From Cherax quadricarinatus (Eukaryota; Arthropoda; Malacostraca; Decapoda; Parastacidae), in NCBI RefSeq assembly GCF_038502225.1, contig NC_091346.1, positions 12,701,687 through 12,765,686 of the forward strand: 64,000 nucleotides of DNA. Reading direction: 5' to 3'. Made by a program: the position numbers and the translations under genes. The notes under the pieces were generated by a model. It ran no database searches, was not told the origin of the DNA, and worked only from the letters and a program-made list of their open reading frames with translations. Shown piece by piece: positions 23,011 to 33,129 of the stretch (positions are counted from its first letter, which is position 1; each line of letters opens with the position of its first letter).

Positions 23011-23499
23011 ACATTTCCAAAACACTATTTGAGTACTCCCAAATAAGATTTGACATCTCTAATTTATCTGCACTTACACATTTCATTAAATTACAACTCA
23101 TCCCTCAGTCTCCAGACTAGGCATTTTCTCGTTTTTACCCTTTTAGTTCATTAAAGTTATTAAGGGGACACAATACATCAGAAAAAAAAGTCACAAAAAC
23201 TAACTCAAACACTTTACTTTGAACACCCCCAAAACACTCTCATAATCATTTGAATACTCACATAACACCCTTGAACACCTTCAAAACACCTTTGAATATC
23301 GTTTTAAACTAATTTCATCACAACCCACTTATATCATCTTTTTTTCGGTAACTCTAATTCGACTACACTACCCTCATCAATTACCAACAAATTTTACTCG
23401 TTTTAACCCTTTTAGTTCATTAAAGTTAATAAGGGGACACAGTACATCAGAAAAAGTCACAACAACCCACTTATAACATCTTTTTCGGTATCTCTAGTT

Positions 23500-23850
23500 C
23501 GACAACAACACCCACAACACCCACATCCCACAACACCCACAACCCACTTCACCCACACCCCACAACACCCACAACCCACAATTTTTTTCTCGTTTTAACT
23601 AATTTCATCAGAAAGTCACAACAACAACAACCCACAACACCCACAACCCACAGCACCCACAACACCCACAACCCACAACACCCCACAACCCACATTTTTT
23701 TTCTCGTTTTAACCCTTTTACTTCATTAAAGTTAATAAGGGGACACAGTACATCAGAAAGTCACAACACCCACAACCCACTTTTTCACCTAGTTCACAAA
23801 AACCCCACAACACCCACATCACCCACATCCCACAATTTTTTTTCTCGTTT
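23500..23850. repeat. cacccacaacaccc-rich segments between boxes, left arm
   Basis: Low-complexity strings of acaacccacaacacccac fill the spacers between the conserved boxes. The mirror is at about 31290-31660 (gtgggttgtgggtgttgtgg). Confidence 0.8.
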
Positions 23851-24407
23851 TAACCCTTTTAGTTCATTAAAGTTAATAAGGGGACACACTACATCAGAAA
23901 AAGTCACAAAAACAACCCACTTATATCATCTTTTTCGGTATCTCTAATTCGACTACATTACCCACAACCCTCATCAATTACCAATTTATTCACATTTTTT
24001 TCCCCTTCTTTTTACTACTAAAATTCTAATAAAATCCTCTCCATACCCATCTCCTTGTATCCACATAAATTAATATTATACTCGCATCAACTACCCAACT
24101 ATTGCGACATGTTTTCAACACCCCTCCATTCTTTTTCCAATATATCATAACTTTTCAATTCTATAATTTCTTTTTAAAATATTCACACATTACCTTTATA
24201 TTCAGTAAAATCTCCCCATATTTCTAATTACAACCCTCCCCATACCCCTCTCCATCTCACCCGCATTTCTTCACATCCACTCACCCATCTCCCAACACAC
24301 CTCTTCTGAACACACACACAAAAAAAATCACATTTCACATCCACAAATGCATCTCAAATCCACTAAAATCACTGTAACCAAGATATTCACAAAACTCTAT
24401 GACCACC

Positions 24408-24410
<3 letters not shown>

Positions 24411-24482
<72 letters not shown>
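24411..24482. repeat. (CA)n microsatellite, left arm
   Basis: About 35 CA units immediately precede the telomeric-type array. The mirrored (GT)n at 30651-30718 is shorter and interrupted (gtaaggtaggtg), showing that the arms are not an exact copy. Confidence 0.95.
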
Positions 24483-24483
<1 letters not shown>

Positions 24484-24485
<2 letters not shown>

Positions 24486-25142
24486 CTAACCTAACCTAAC
24501 CTAACCTAACCTAGCCTAACCTAACCGAACCTATCCTAACCTTACCTAACTTATCCTAACCTAACCTAACTTATCCTAACCTAGCCTAACCTAACCTAAC
24601 CTAACCTAACCTAACCTAACCTAACTTAACCGAACCTAACCTTACCTAACCTAACCTAACCTAACCTAACTTAACCTAACCTAACATAACTTAACCTAAC
24701 CGAACCTAACCAAACCAAACCTAGCCTAACCTAACCTAACCTAACCTAACCTAACCTAACCTAACCTAACCTAACTTAACCTAACCTAACCTAAACAAAC
24801 CTAAGCTAACCTAACCTAACCTATCCTAACCTAACCTAACCTAGTCTAACCTAACCTAACCTAACCTAACCTAACCTAACCTACCCTAACCTAACTTATC
24901 CTAACCTAACCTAACCTATCTTAACCTAACCTAACCTAACCTAGCCGAACCTATCCTAACCGTTCCTAACTTAACTAACCTAACCTAACCTAACCTAACC
25001 TTACCTAACCTAACCTAACCTAACCTAACCTAACCTAACCTAACCTAACCTAACCTAACCTAACCTAACCTAACCTAACCTAACCTAACCTATCTTAACC
25101 TAACCCAACCTAACCTAGCCGAACCTATCCTAACCTAACCTA
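24484..25142. repeat. Interstitial telomeric array (CCTAA)n, left arm, outer
   Basis: About 660 bp of CCTAA with substitutions (ctagcc, cttacc, cgaacc, cttatcc). CCTAA/TTAGG is the arthropod telomere unit. Here the G-rich strand is the minus strand and runs outward, away from the palindrome centre. Confidence 0.95.
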
Positions 25143-25505
25143 AAATATATTGGAACACTTCCAAAATACATTAGAGTACTCCAGAATTACTTTGAACGAC
25201 TCCATTTTTGGATATTTCCAAATTAGTTTTGAAAACTTTATCGTAAAATCGAACATTATTTTCTTGTTGGTAAACACACTCAATGGTAGAAATATTTACT
25301 CGATTTCCGAATAGAAACACTTTCCTCGCTCTGAGAGACTCATTGTGGGTCACCCCTTCCCCCCAACACCACTGGGTAATGCGGTTCACACCCAAGGTAG
25401 ATTTAAGATAATCATGAACACCTGCGTCAACTCAGGACAGACAGACGCCATGAAATGCGGGTAACATCCAAGGTAGAAAATCATCTCTTTCCAGACCAAC
25501 TGTCT
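25143..25505. other. Unique segment between telomeric arrays, left arm
   Basis: A non-repetitive stretch of about 360 bp, mirrored at 29665-30012. The arms differ by small substitutions and by the segment attttaagataatcatgaac at about 25400. A 74-aa minus-strand frame here and a 116-aa plus-strand frame in the mirror share sequence only because of the inversion. I recognise no protein family. Confidence 0.7.
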
Positions 25506-26036
25506 ATCCTAACCTAACCTAACCTAACCTAACCTAATTCCTAACCTAACCTAACCTCACCTAACCGAACCTAACCTAACTCCATCAATCACCTCTATCC
25601 TAACCTAACCTAACCTAACCTAACCCAACCTAACTCCATCAAACACCTCTATCCTAACCTAACCTAACCTATCCTAACCTAACCTAACTCCATCAAACAC
25701 CTCGAATACTACCTAACTTAACCTAACCTAACCTTACCTAACCTACCGAACCTAACCTAACCTAACCTAACCTATCCTAACCTGTCCTAACCTAACCTAA
25801 CCTATCCTAACCTAACCTAACCTAACCTAACTTATCCTAAGCTAACCTAACCTAACTTATCCTAACCTAACCTAACTTATCCTAACCTAACCTAACCTAA
25901 AATAACGAACCTAACCTAACTTATCCTAATCTAATCTAACCTAACCTAACTTATCCTAACCTAACCTAACTTATCCTAACCTAACCTAACCTAACCTAAC
26001 CTAAAATAACCTAACCTAACTTATCCTAACCTACTC
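25506..26036. repeat. Interstitial telomeric array (CCTAA)n, left arm, inner
   Basis: CCTAA units interrupted by tccatcaaacacctc segments and cttatcc variants. The mirror is at 29130-29668. Confidence 0.95.
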
Positions 26037-27564
26037 ACTTTACTTTGAACACCTTCAAAACACTCTCATACATCATTTGAGACCCCCTTTTCTCAATATC
26101 TCTCATCCACAACCTTTATCATCTCACTACAGAACAACCCCAAGATTACTTCGAACACTCTCATAAAGCATTTGAGTACTCACATAAACACTTTTGAACA
26201 TTTCCAAACAACACTGAAGCACTTCCAAAATATCATTTTGATTACTCCCAAATAAGATTTGACAGCTCTAATTTATCTACACTTACACATTTCATTAAAT
26301 TACATCTCATCCCCCCAAACTCCTCCCTCATTCTCCAGACTTTACAACATTAGCACAAAAAAAACTAACTCATACACTTATGACATGAGACATTACCATA
26401 TCTAACACACTGACTAACTTTGAACCAACTCTGAACACCACTGATCTTCTTCAAAAAATGCTCTGCACATCATTTGAACACCTTCAAAAAAACACCATCA
26501 AACACCTCCGAATACTCCCAAAAAACACTACTGATTACTACCAAATCACCACTGAATACTACCAATCACCGTCAAAATCACCAGAAACTAAGTTTAACAT
26601 CACCATCTAACATCCTTTTTATAGAAATCCCCTCAAATCACTATAACCAAGAACTCCCTCCCCATTTGGCGCATAAAAAAAAAAGCATGAACACAAACCT
26701 AATACGCAAACACTTAGTACATGATCACCATCAACTGAAAACATATCTTGTACACACACATAATATAAGACAATCACCAACTACAATCACCCATGTTCAC
26801 TTACCTCAAAATCACTAATATCACAGAAAACAATCATTTTTATAAACATTTCACACACACACACAAAAAAAAAATCATATTTGACAATATCTAAGCGCAC
26901 TCACCTCACTACCACCAACACACGATGTCTCACCTCACAGGACCGACGAGCTCACCTCCAGTGACGTCACACTCCCATTGTGTTACTTGGTGGTTGGTAA
27001 CATCACACCTAACCCCCCCTTGTTTCAACCTGTTGTACCCTACATTATCTAAGAACACTATATCCAAGACGATTACCAGATTTTATGATCCCCAACACCA
27101 AGATCACAGAAAACACACATTTTTATAATTATTCACACAAAAATCACGATCACCAATTCCATATCATGTTTACCGTCATCTATCAACACTAATCACCAAG
27201 ATCACCAAAAAATCTAAGATCATGCATCTCAAAACTACTATGATCACTGAAAACACTTATTTTTTAAACATTCGCACAAAAATAAGACATACACAAAAAT
27301 ACCACAACACTTCCACCAACATCTATAACATAACATGAGCACTATAACATATCACTATCACAAAAAAAAAAAATAATACACAGACACCCACATATTATAC
27401 ATTTCAATTGCAAATTTAAGACATGAGACATACACACCAAATCTAAGACATTCACCTCCAACTAAGACATACACATCACCCCTAAAACTTCCTTCCTTAT
27501 TCATTCCGTATATCTCCTAGAGCTGTTTTAACCCCGACGGATCCATCACGACGTAGGAGCCAGA
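26037..27564. repeat. Inner left arm of the palindrome
   Basis: AT-rich, not tandemly repeated DNA, nearly identical to the reverse complement of 27599-29129. The frames at 26474-26818 (114 aa) and 26925-27128 (67 aa) are reproduced with identical amino acids on the other arm, showing how little this part has diverged. The proteins are low-complexity (N, T, S, H, P-rich) with no family match, so I do not call them genes. The last 60 bp form a perfect stem with the right arm (ctagagctgttttaaccccg, acggatccatcacgacgtag, gagccaga). Confidence 0.9.
26962..26969. promoter_or_regulatory. TGACGTCA octamer, inner left arm
   Basis: An exact CRE-type palindrome (ccagTGACGTCAcactcc). Mirrored at 28192-28199. 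Confidence 0.4.
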
Positions 27565-27598
27565 GGAACCATCACCACTCCAACACCACCTACTACAC
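27565..27598. other. 34-bp asymmetric spacer at the palindrome centre
   Basis: Sequence ggaaccatcaccactccaac followed by accacctactacac separates the two arms and has no partner in reverse complement. A non-palindromic spacer of this size argues against a simple read-through fold-back read, which would normally leave little or no spacer. It would form the loop of a cruciform. Confidence 0.85.
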
Positions 27599-29129
27599 TC
27601 TGGCTCCTACGTCGTGATGGATCCGTCGGGGTTAAAACAGCTCTAGGAGATATACGGAATGAATAAGGAAGGAAGTTTTAGGGGTGATGTGTATGTCTTA
27701 GTTGGAGGTGAATGTCTTAGATTTGGTGTGTATGTCTCATGTCTTAAATTTGCAATTGAAATGTATAATATGTGGGTGTCTGTGTATTATTTTTTTTTTG
27801 TGATAGTGATATGTTATAGTGCTCATGTTATGTTATAGATGTTGGTGGAAGTGTTGTGGTATTTTTGTGTATGTCTTATTTTTGTGCGAATGTTTAAAAA
27901 ATAAGTGTTTTCAGTGATCATAGTAGTTTTGAGATGCATGATCTTAGATTTTTTGGTGATCTTGGTGATTAGTGTTGATAGATGACGGTAAACATGATAT
28001 GGAATTGGTGATCGTGATTTTTGTGTGAATAATTATAAAAATGTGTGTTTTCTGTGATCTTGGTGTTGGGGATCATAAAATCTGGTAATCGTCTTGGATA
28101 TAGTGTTCTTAGATAATGTAGGGTACAACAGGTTGAAACAAGGGGGGGTTAGGTGTGATGTTACCAACCACCAAGTAACACAATGGGAGTGTGACGTCAC
28201 TGGAGGTGAGCTCGTCGGTCCTGTGAGGTGAGACATCGTGTGTTGGTGGTAGTGAGGTGAGTGCGCTTAGATATTGTCAAATATGATTTTTTTTTTTTTT
28301 GTGTGTGTGTGAAATGTTTATAAAAATGATTGTTTTCTGTGATATTAGTGATTTTGAGGTAAGTGAACATGGGTGATTGTAGTTGGTGATTGTCTTATAT
28401 TATGTGTGTGTACAAGATATGTTTTCAGTTGATGGTGATCATGTACTAAGTGTTTGCGTATTAGGTTTGTGTTCATGCTTTTTTTTTTATGCGCCAAATG
28501 GGGAGGGAGTTCTTGGTTATAGTGATTTGAGGGGATTTCTATAAAAAGGATGTTAGATGGTGATGTTAAACTTAGTTTCTGGTGATTTTGACGGTGATTG
28601 GTAGTATTCAGTGGTGATTTGGTAGTAATCAGTAGTGTTTTTTGGGAGTATTCGGAGGTGTTTGATGGTGTTTTTTTGAAGGTGTTCAAATGATGTGCAG
28701 AGCATTTTTTGAAGAAGATCAGTGGTGTTCAGAGTTGGTTCAAAGTTAGTCAGTGTGTTAGATATGGTAATGTCTCATGTCATAAGTGTATGAGTTAGTT
28801 TTTTTTGTGCTAATGTTGTAAAGTCTGGAGAATGAGGGAGGAGTTTGGGGGGGATGAGATGTAATTTAATGAAATGTGTAAGTGTAGATAAATTAGAGCT
28901 GTCAAATCTTATTTGGGAGTAATCAAAATGATATTTTGGAAGTGCTTCAGTGTTGTTTGGAAATGTTCAAAAGTGTTTATGTGAGTACTCAAATGCTTTA
29001 TGAGAGTGTTCGAAGTAATCTTGGGGTTGTTCTGTAGTGAGATGATAAAGGTTGTGGATGAGAGATATTGAGAAAAGGGGGTCTCAAATGATGTATGAGA
29101 GTGTTTTGAAGGTGTTCAAAGTAAAGTGA
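27599..29129. repeat. Inner right arm of the palindrome
   Basis: Reverse complement of the inner left arm with almost no change. Coordinates of mirrored points sum to about 55163. Contains the mirror of the two low-complexity frames on the minus strand (28033-28236 and 28345-28689). Confidence 0.9.
28192..28199. promoter_or_regulatory. TGACGTCA octamer, inner right arm
   Basis: Exact CRE-type palindrome, mirror of 26962-26969. Confidence 0.4.
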
Positions 29130-30615
29130 GTAGGTTAGGATAAGTTAGGTTAGGTTATTTTAGGTTAGGTTAGGTTAGGTTAGGTTAGGATAAGTTAGGT
29201 TAGGTTAGGATAAGTTAGGTTAGGTTAGATTAGATTAGGATAAGTTAGGTTAGGTTCGTTATTTTAGGTTAGGTTAGGTTAGGATAGGTTAGGTTAGGAT
29301 AAGTTAGGTTAGGTTAGCTTAGGATAAGTTAGGTTAGGTTAGGTTAGGTTAGGATAGGTTAGGTTAGGTTAGGACAGGTTAGGATAGGTTAGGTTAGGTT
29401 AGGTTAGGTTCGGTAGGTTAGGTAAGGTTAGGTTAGGTTAAGTTAGGTAGTATTCGAGGTGTTTGATGGAGTTAGGTTAGGTTAGGATAGGTTAGGTTAG
29501 GTTAGGATAGAGGTGTTTGATGGAGTTAGGTTGGGTTAGGTTAGGTTAGGTTAGGTTAGGATAGAGGTGATTGATGGAGTTAGGTTAGGTTCGGTTAGGT
29601 GAGGTTAGGTTAGGTTAGGAATTAGGTTAGGTTAGGTTAGGTTAGGTTAGGTTAGGATAGACAGTTGGTCTGGAAAGAGATGATTTTCTACCTTGGATGT
29701 TACCCGCATTTCATGGCGTCTGTCTGTCCTGAGTTGACGCAGGTGTTATGTTCTACCTTGGGTGTGAACCGCATTACCCAGTGGTGTTGGGGGGAAGGGG
29801 TGACCCACAATGAGTCTCTCAGAGCGAGGAAAGTGTTTCTATTCGGAAATCGAGTAAATATTTCTACCATTGAGTGTGTTTACCAACAAGAAAATAATGT
29901 TCGATTTTACGATAAAGTTTTCAAAACTAATTTGGAAATATCCAAAAAAATGGAGTCGTTCAAAGTAATTCTGGAGTACTCTAATGTATTTTGGAAGTGT
30001 TCCAATATATTTTAGGTTAGGTTAGGATAGGTTCGGCTAGGTTAGGTTGGGTTAGGTTAAGATAGGTTAGGTTAGGTTAGGTTAGGTTAGGTAAGGTAAG
30101 GTAAGGTAAGGTAAGGTTATGTTAGGTTAGGCTAGGTTAGGTTAGGTTAGGTTAGGTAAGGTTAGGTTAGGTTAGGTTAGGTTAGTTAAGTTAGGAACGG
30201 TTAGGATAGGTTCGGCTAGGTTAGGTTAGGTTAGGTTAAGATAGGTTAGGTTAGGTTAGGATAAGTTAGGTTAGGGTAGGTTAGGTTAGGTTAGGTTAGG
30301 TTAAGTTAGGTTAGGCTAGGTTAGGTTAGGTTAGGTTAGGTTAGGTTAGGTTAAGTTAGGTTAGGCTAGGTTAGGTTAGGTTAGGTTAGGTTAGGTTAAG
30401 TTAGGTTAGGTTAGGTTAGGCTAGGATAGGTTATGTTAGGTAAGGTTAGGTTAGGGTAGGTTCGGTTAGGTTAGGTTAGGTTAGGTTAAGTTAGGTTAGG
30501 TTAGGCTAGGTTAGGTTAGGTTAGGTTAGGATAAGTTAGGTAGGGTTAGGGTAGGATAGGTTCGGTTAGGTTAGGTTAGGCTAGGTTAGGATAAGTTAGG
30601 TTAGGTTAGGTTAGG
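29130..30615. repeat. Interstitial telomeric arrays (TTAGG)n, right arm
   Basis: Two arrays (29130-29668 and 30013-30615) surround a unique segment at 29665-30012. TTAGG runs 5'->3' on the plus strand, so the G-strand again points away from the palindrome centre. Units such as ggtaaggtaaggtaagg at 30090 have no exact counterpart on the left. Confidence 0.95.
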
Positions 30616-30673
30616 TGCGTTAGGTGTCGGTTGTTGTAGGTGTGTGTAGGTGCGTGTGTGTGTGTGTGTAAGG

Positions 30674-30720
<47 letters not shown>

Positions 30721-31220
30721 GGTGGTCATAGAGTTTTGTGAATATCTTGGTTACAGTGATTTTAGTGGATTTGAGATGCATTTGTGGATGTGAAATGTGA
30801 TTTTTTTTGTGTGTGTGTTCAGAAGAGGTGTGTTGGGAGATGGGTGAGTGGATGTGAAGAAATGCGGGTGAGATGGAGAGGGGTATGGGGAGGGTTGTAA
30901 TTAGAAATATGGGGAGATTTTACTGAATATAAAGGTAATGTGTGAATATTTTAAAAAGAAATTATAGAATTGAAAAGTTATGATATATTGGAAAAAGAAT
31001 GGAGGGGTGTTGAAAACATGTCGCAATAGTTGGGTAGTTGATGCGAGTATAATATTAATTTATGTGGATACAAGGAGATGGGTATGGAGAGGATTTTATT
31101 AGAATTTTAGTAGTAAAAAGAAGGGGAAAAAAATGTGAATAAATTGGTAATTGATGAAGGTTGTGGGTAATGTAGTCGAATTAGAGATACCGAAAAAGAT
31201 GATATAAGTGGGTTGTTTTT
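30616..31220. repeat. (GT)n tract and AT-rich segment, right arm
   Basis: Mirror of about 23930-24482. Nothing coding is seen. Confidence 0.8.
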
Positions 31221-31227
31221 GTGACTT

Positions 31228-32957
31228 TTTCTGATGTAGTGTGTCCCCTTATTAACTTTAATGAACTAAAAGGGTTAAAACGAGAAAAAAATTGTGGGAT
31301 GTGGGTGATGTGGGGTGTTGTGGGATGTGGGTGTTGTGGGTGTTGTTGTCGAACTAGAGATGCCGAAAAAGATGATATAAGTGGGTTGTTGTGACTTTTT
31401 CTGATGTACTGTGTCCCCTTATTAACTTTAATGAACTAAAAGGGTTAAAACGAGAAAAAAAATGTGGGTTGTGGGGTGTTTGTGGGTTGTGGGTGTTGTG
31501 GGTGCTGTGGGTTGTGGGTGTTGTGGGTTGTTGTTGTTGTGACTTTCTGATGAAATTAGTTAAAACGAGAAAAAAATTGTGGGTTGTGGGTGTTGTGGGG
31601 TGTGGGTGAAGTGGGTTGTGGGTGTTGTGGGATGTGGGTGTTGTGGGTGTTGTTGTCGAACTAGAGATACCGAAAAAGATGTTATAAGTGGGTTGTTGTG
31701 ACTTTTTCTGATGTAGTGTGTCCCCTTATTAACTTTAATGAACTAAAAGGGTCAAAACGAGTAAAATTTGTTGATAATTGATGAGGGTAGTGTAGTCGAA
31801 TTAGAGTTACCGAAAAAAGATGATATAAGTGGGTTGTGATGAAATTAGTTTAAAACGATATTCAAAGGTGTTTTGAAGGTGTTCAAGGGTGTTATGTGAG
31901 TATTCAAATGATTATGAGAGTGTTTTGGGGGGTGTTCAAAGTAAAGTGTTTGAGTTAGTTTTTGTGACTTTTTTTTCTGATGTATTGTGTCCCCTTAATA
32001 ACTTTAATGAACTAAAAGGGTAAAAACGAGAAAATGCCTAGTCTGGAGACTGAGGGATGAGTTGTAATTTAATGAAATGTGTAAGTGCAGATAAATTAGA
32101 GATGTCAAATCTTATTTGGGAGTACTCAAATAGTGTTTTGGAAATGTTCAAAGGTGTTTTGAGTGTGTTCAAATGTTGTTTTTGAGAGTGTTCAAGGGTG
32201 TTTTGAAGGTGTTCAAATGTTGTTTTTGAGAGTGTTCAAGGGTGTTTTGAAGGTGTTCAAGGGTGTTTTGAAGGTGTTCAAAGGTGTTTTGAGGTTATTC
32301 AAAGGTGTTTTGAAGGTGTTCAAGGGTGTTTATGTGAGTATTCAAAGGTGTTTTTGAAGGTGTTCAAGGGTGTTTATGTGAGTATTCAAAGGTGTTTTTG
32401 AAGGTGTACAAATGATTATGAGAGTACTTATGAAGGTGTTCAAATGATGTGCAAGAGTACTTATGAAGGTGTTCTGGGAGTATTCAGAGGTGATTTGGGG
32501 GTGTTCGAATGATGTTTTTGGAGTATTTCAGTGTTGTTTGGAAATGTATAAAGGTATTTTTGTGAGTATTCAAATGATTTATGAGAGTGTTTTTGAAGAT
32601 GTTCAAAGTAAAAGTGCGTATTTAACTTCGTAATATGTAAAATTGTGAGTAGTGAATTTAACGAAAGTGGATGTAAGCGATGTGGTGACTTTCTGATGTA
32701 CTGTGTCCCCTTATTAACTTTAATGAACAAAAAGGGTTAAAACGAGAAAAATTGGGGTTATGAGTGAAAATTGTGAGGTGTTGGTTGGAGTGTGAGGGTT
32801 TGGGAGGGTGGGGGGGAGGTTACTTCGTGGGGAGTGACCTGAGATGAAATAGTTAAAAAAATGTCTAGACTTGTGTTGTAAAGAAATTGTGGGTATTAAC
32901 GAAAAAATGTGCCTTTCTGATGTACTGTGTCCCCTTATTAACTTTAATGAACTAAAG
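31228..32957. repeat. Six boxes of about 66 bp, 21-bp minisatellite and GT-rich segments, right arm
   Basis: Reverse-complement boxes (gactttctgatgtactgtgt, ccccttattaactttaatga, actaaaagggttaaaacgag) occur near 31228, 31398, 31695, 31966, 32685 and 32920. The minisatellite gtgttttgaaggtgttcaag lies at 32140-32430. The number of boxes matches the left arm while the spacers differ in length. Confidence 0.85.
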
Positions 32958-32985
32958 GATCGACAAGATTCAGCCTGTGTGCGCG

Positions 32986-33039
32986 TGACGTCACTGTCAG
33001 CCTGATTCAACCTGTGTACTGGGTCAACACGTGACGTCA
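32986..33039. promoter_or_regulatory. Two TGACGTCA octamers, right arm
   Basis: Exact octamers at 32986-32993 and 33032-33039, mirrors of 22160-22167 and 22113-22120. Confidence 0.45.
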
Positions 33040-33129
33040 CTGACCGCCGAGTAAACACCCTTCTTAGGTCATTTGACTTAATGAGAGGAAACTTTTAGTT
33101 CATTTTAAAATAATAAGGGGAAGATGTTT

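Larger units (their letters stand above)
22190..23930. repeat. Six boxes of about 66 bp, left arm
   Basis: A conserved box (ttttctcgttttaacccttt, tagttcattaaagttaataa, ggggacacagtacatcagaa, then agtcac) occurs near 22197, 22405, 23131, 23398, 23699 and 23846. The spacers between boxes differ in sequence and length (150-700 bp), so this is not a simple tandem array. The mirrored arm also has six. A deleted version (ctcgttttaactaatttcat) is at about 23591. Confidence 0.85.

Noticed and set aside
24484..26036. True chromosome end
   Set aside because: The CCTAA arrays are degenerate, interrupted, and have kilobases of sequence on both sides.
26474..28689. Identical 114-aa and 67-aa ORFs on opposite strands as a conserved gene pair
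   Set aside because: They are one sequence and its mirror in the palindrome. Composition is low-complexity and no domain is recognisable.
29665..30015. 116-aa ORF between telomeric arrays as a real gene
   Set aside because: The mirrored copy on the left arm reads only 74 aa, because small changes disrupt it, and there is no recognisable domain.
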